The notes under the pieces: generated by a model | Databases searched by the model: none | What the model saw: the letters and a program-made list of their open reading frames with translations, nothing else | What the model was told of the DNA's origin: nothing | Source of the DNA: Auanema rhodensis | Lineage: Eukaryota > Nematoda > Chromadorea > Rhabditida > Rhabditidae | Assembly (NCBI GenBank): GCA_964057225.1 | Contig: OZ059897.1 | Coordinates: 3,100,001 to 3,164,000 of the forward strand | Length of the DNA stretch: 64,000 bases | Direction: 5' to 3' | Position numbers and translations under genes: made by a program | Shown here: one piece after another, positions 61,925 to 64,000 of the stretch | Position numbering within the stretch: the stretch's first letter is position 1 | How the letters are laid out: every line of letters starts with the position of its first letter

Positions 61925-64000
61925 GGAATCTAAAAACATCTACTTTTTGTGAAATTATTTAGAAATTTTTCGGGAAAATTTTTGTCAAAATGTTTTTGGA
62001 AGCAATGTTGAGTGTACATGGGAACTCAACATACACTAATGCATTATTTTTCAAACGATCATAACTATTTTCTGTAAATAGCGTTTCTCAATGTAGTATA
62101 GTGCATTCGATGCGGATTTTTAAGCTGCGTTGATCTGTGTTATCAGATTTGAGTTAACTTAAAAATGCACCGAGATATCAACTGATATAGGTTCACACTT
62201 ATATCCTCGATTTTCACCCTGAAGAAATAATTTTTTCGTTGAAAAACATTCTCCATCGTCTTCGTCATGAAAAAAGGAATCTAAAAACATCTACTTTTTG
62301 TGAAATTATTTAGAAATTTTTCGGGAAAATTTTTGTCAAAATGTTTTTGGAAGCAATGTTGAGTGTACATGGGAACTCAGCATACACTAATGCATTATTT
62401 TTCAAACGATAATAACTAATTTTTGTATAGAGCGTTTCTTAATGTAGTATAGTGCATTCGATGCGGATTTTTAAGTTGCGTTGATCTGTGTTATCAGATT
62501 TGAGTTAGCTTAAAAATGCACCGAGATATCAACTGATTTATGTTCACACTTATATCCTCGATTTTCACCCTGAAGAAATGATTTTTTCGTTGAATAACAT
62601 TGTCCATCATCTTCGTCTTGAAAAAAGGAATCTAAAAACATCTACTTTTTGTGAAATTATTTAGAAATTTTTCGGGAAAATTTTTGTCAAAATGTTTTTG
62701 GAAGCAATGTTGAGTGTACATGGGAACTCAACATACACTAATGCATTATTTTTCAAACGATCATAACTAATTTTTGTAAATAGCGTTTCTCAAGGTAGTA
62801 TAGTGCATTCGATGCGGATTTTTAAGCTGCGTCGATCTGTGTTATCAGATTTGAGTTAGCTTAAAAATGCACCGAGATATCAACTGATATATGTTCACAC
62901 TTATATCCTCGATTTTCACCCTGAAGAAATGATTTTTTCGTTGAATAACATTGTCCATCGTCTTCGTCTTGAAAAAAGGAATCTAAAAACATCTACTTTT
63001 TGTGAAATTATTTAGAAATTTTTCGGGAAAATTTTTGTCAAAATGTTTTTGGAAGCAATGTTGAGTGTACATGGGAACTCAACATACACTAATGCATTAT
63101 TTTTCAAACGATCATAACTAATTTCTGTAAATAGCGTTTCTCAATGTAGTATAGTGCATTCGATGCGGATTTTTAAGCTGCGTCGATCTGTGTTATCAGA
63201 TTTGAGTTAGCTTAAAAATGCACCGAGATATCAACTGATATATGTTCACACTTATATCCTCGATTTTCACCCTGAAGAAATAGTTTTTTCGTTGAAAAAC
63301 ATTGTCCATCGTCTTTGCCTTGAAAAAAGGAATCTAAAAACATCTACTTTTTGTGAAATTATTTAGAAATTTTTCGGGAAAATTTTTGTCAAAATGTTTT
63401 TGGAAGCAATGTTGAGTGTACATGGGAACTCAACATACACTAATGCATTATTTTTCAAACGATCATAACTTATTTTTGTATAGAGCGTTTCTCAATGTAG
63501 TATAGTGCATTCGATGCGGATTTTTAAGCTGCGTCGATCTGTGTTATCAGATTTGAGCTTGCTTAAAAATTCACCGAGATATCAACTGATATATGTTCAC
63601 ACTTATATCCTCGACTTTCACCGTGAAGAAATGATTTTTTCGTTGAATAACATTGTCCATCGTCTTCGTCTTGAAAAAAGGAATCTAAAAACATCTACTT
63701 TTTGTGAAATTATTTAGAAATTTTTCGGGAAAATTTTTGTCAAAATGTTTTTGGAAGCAATGTTGAGTGTACATGGGAACTCAACATACACTAATGCATT
63801 ATTTTTCAAACGATCATAACTAATTTTTGTATAGAGCGTTTCTCAATGTAGTATAGTGCATTCGATGCGGATTTTTAAGCTGCGTCGATCTGTGTTATCA
63901 GATTTGAGCTTGCTTAAAAATGCACCGAGATATCAACTGATATATGTTCACACTTATATCCTCGATTTTCACCCTGAAGAAATGATTTTTTCGTTTAATA
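61574..64000. repeat. Copy of 49,289-51,715 (offset 12,285 bp), cut by the window edge
   Basis: The offset is exactly 35 x 351. Shared markers are ATAATAAC (62409/50124), GAGCTTGC twice, AAAATTCACC, TTTCACCGTG and the start of CGTTTAATA at 63,992. The copy continues beyond the window. Confidence 0.8.

Larger units (their letters stand above)
1..64000. repeat. Satellite DNA array, 351-bp monomer, about 183 copies
   Basis: The whole window is one head-to-tail array. Successive GGAATC landmarks are 351 bp apart except at ten 330-bp and two 350-bp monomers, and the sum of all steps reproduces the observed 63,670 bp between the first (10) and last (63680) landmark. All copies run in the same direction. 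Neighbouring monomers differ at a limited set of recurrent positions (for example TAATTTTT/TTATTTTT/TAATTTCT/TATTTTCT, GTATAGAG/GTAAATAG/GTATTGAG and GAGTTAGC/GCGCTAGC/GAGTTAAC), so variants are inherited as linked haplotypes and private mutations are rare. There is no inserted mobile element, gene or unique spacer. Known of such arrays: they form centromeric or heterochromatic blocks. That this one is centromeric is inference only. The family and species are not recognised. Confidence 0.99.
46130..64000. repeat. Satellite domain D (mixed, ten-monomer higher-order pattern)
   Basis: About 51 monomers combining C-type (ATAATAAC, TATTTTCTG), B-type (TTATTTTTG with CGACTTTC) and A-type (GAAATAGTT with CTTTGCCTTG) copies in one repeating order. 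New variants private to this domain are GAGCTTGC, TTTCACCGTG, CGTTTAATAAC, TTATCTAGAAA, TTCTTGTC and TTCGGTAAAA. The pattern continues past the right edge of the window. Confidence 0.8.

Noticed and set aside
1-64000. CRISPR-like array of regular repeats
   Set aside because: The unit is a single 351-bp sequence with no alternation of short conserved repeats and unique spacers, and there are no cas genes.
1-64000. rDNA spacer repeats, histone or tRNA gene cluster
   Set aside because: No rRNA-, tRNA- or histone-like segment is present in any monomer, and every base of the 351-bp unit is accounted for by the satellite.

Overview
The window is one uninterrupted tandem satellite array with no supportable gene. 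A single AT-rich monomer of 351 bp (about 32% G+C by a hand count of one copy) is repeated head to tail in one orientation from the first base to the last. Using the GGAATC (rarely GAAATC) landmark as phase, the first copy starts at 10 and the last at 63680. That distance, 63,670 bp, equals 182 x 351 minus ten 21-bp deletions minus two 1-bp deletions, all of which can be located. There are therefore 182 complete monomers (170 of 351 bp, ten of 330 bp, two of 350 bp), with 9 bp of a partial copy on the left and 321 bp on the right. I saw no transposon, unique spacer, inversion, RNA gene or microsatellite break.

Organism: a eukaryote, with the window lying inside a centromeric, pericentromeric or other heterochromatic block. 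CpG is not depleted (about 12 per monomer against about 9 expected from composition), which fits a genome with little CpG methylation such as many insects or nematodes. I do not recognise the satellite family and cannot name the species.

Layout: linked single-base variants divide the array into subfamilies. Domain A (1 to about 13,090) carries nine of the ten 330-bp monomers and the GCGCTAGC variants. Domain B (about 13,090-15,614) is a trimer-based array. Domain C (15,615-20,528) holds CATGAAAAAAGG, GAGTTAAC and ATAATAAC monomers in units of 3, 4 and 5. The order then repeats as A' (20,529 to about 22,200), B' (about 22,200-35,950, greatly expanded, with 3-, 6- and 9-monomer periods) and C' (35,951-46,129, with a roughly 12-monomer duplication and a trimer duplication). 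Domain D (46,130-64,000) mixes A-, B- and C-type monomers in a ten-monomer (3,510 bp) higher-order pattern, with a dimeric block at 55,958-58,063 and recombined copies to the end.

How it works together: nothing here encodes a pathway. The pattern is that of unequal exchange, segmental duplication and short gene-conversion tracts acting on one monomer. The most notable within-monomer feature is a perfect 9-bp inverted repeat with a 10-base loop whose stem varies less than its loop. The few open frames longer than 60 codons are chance losses of stop codons that the other monomers keep.
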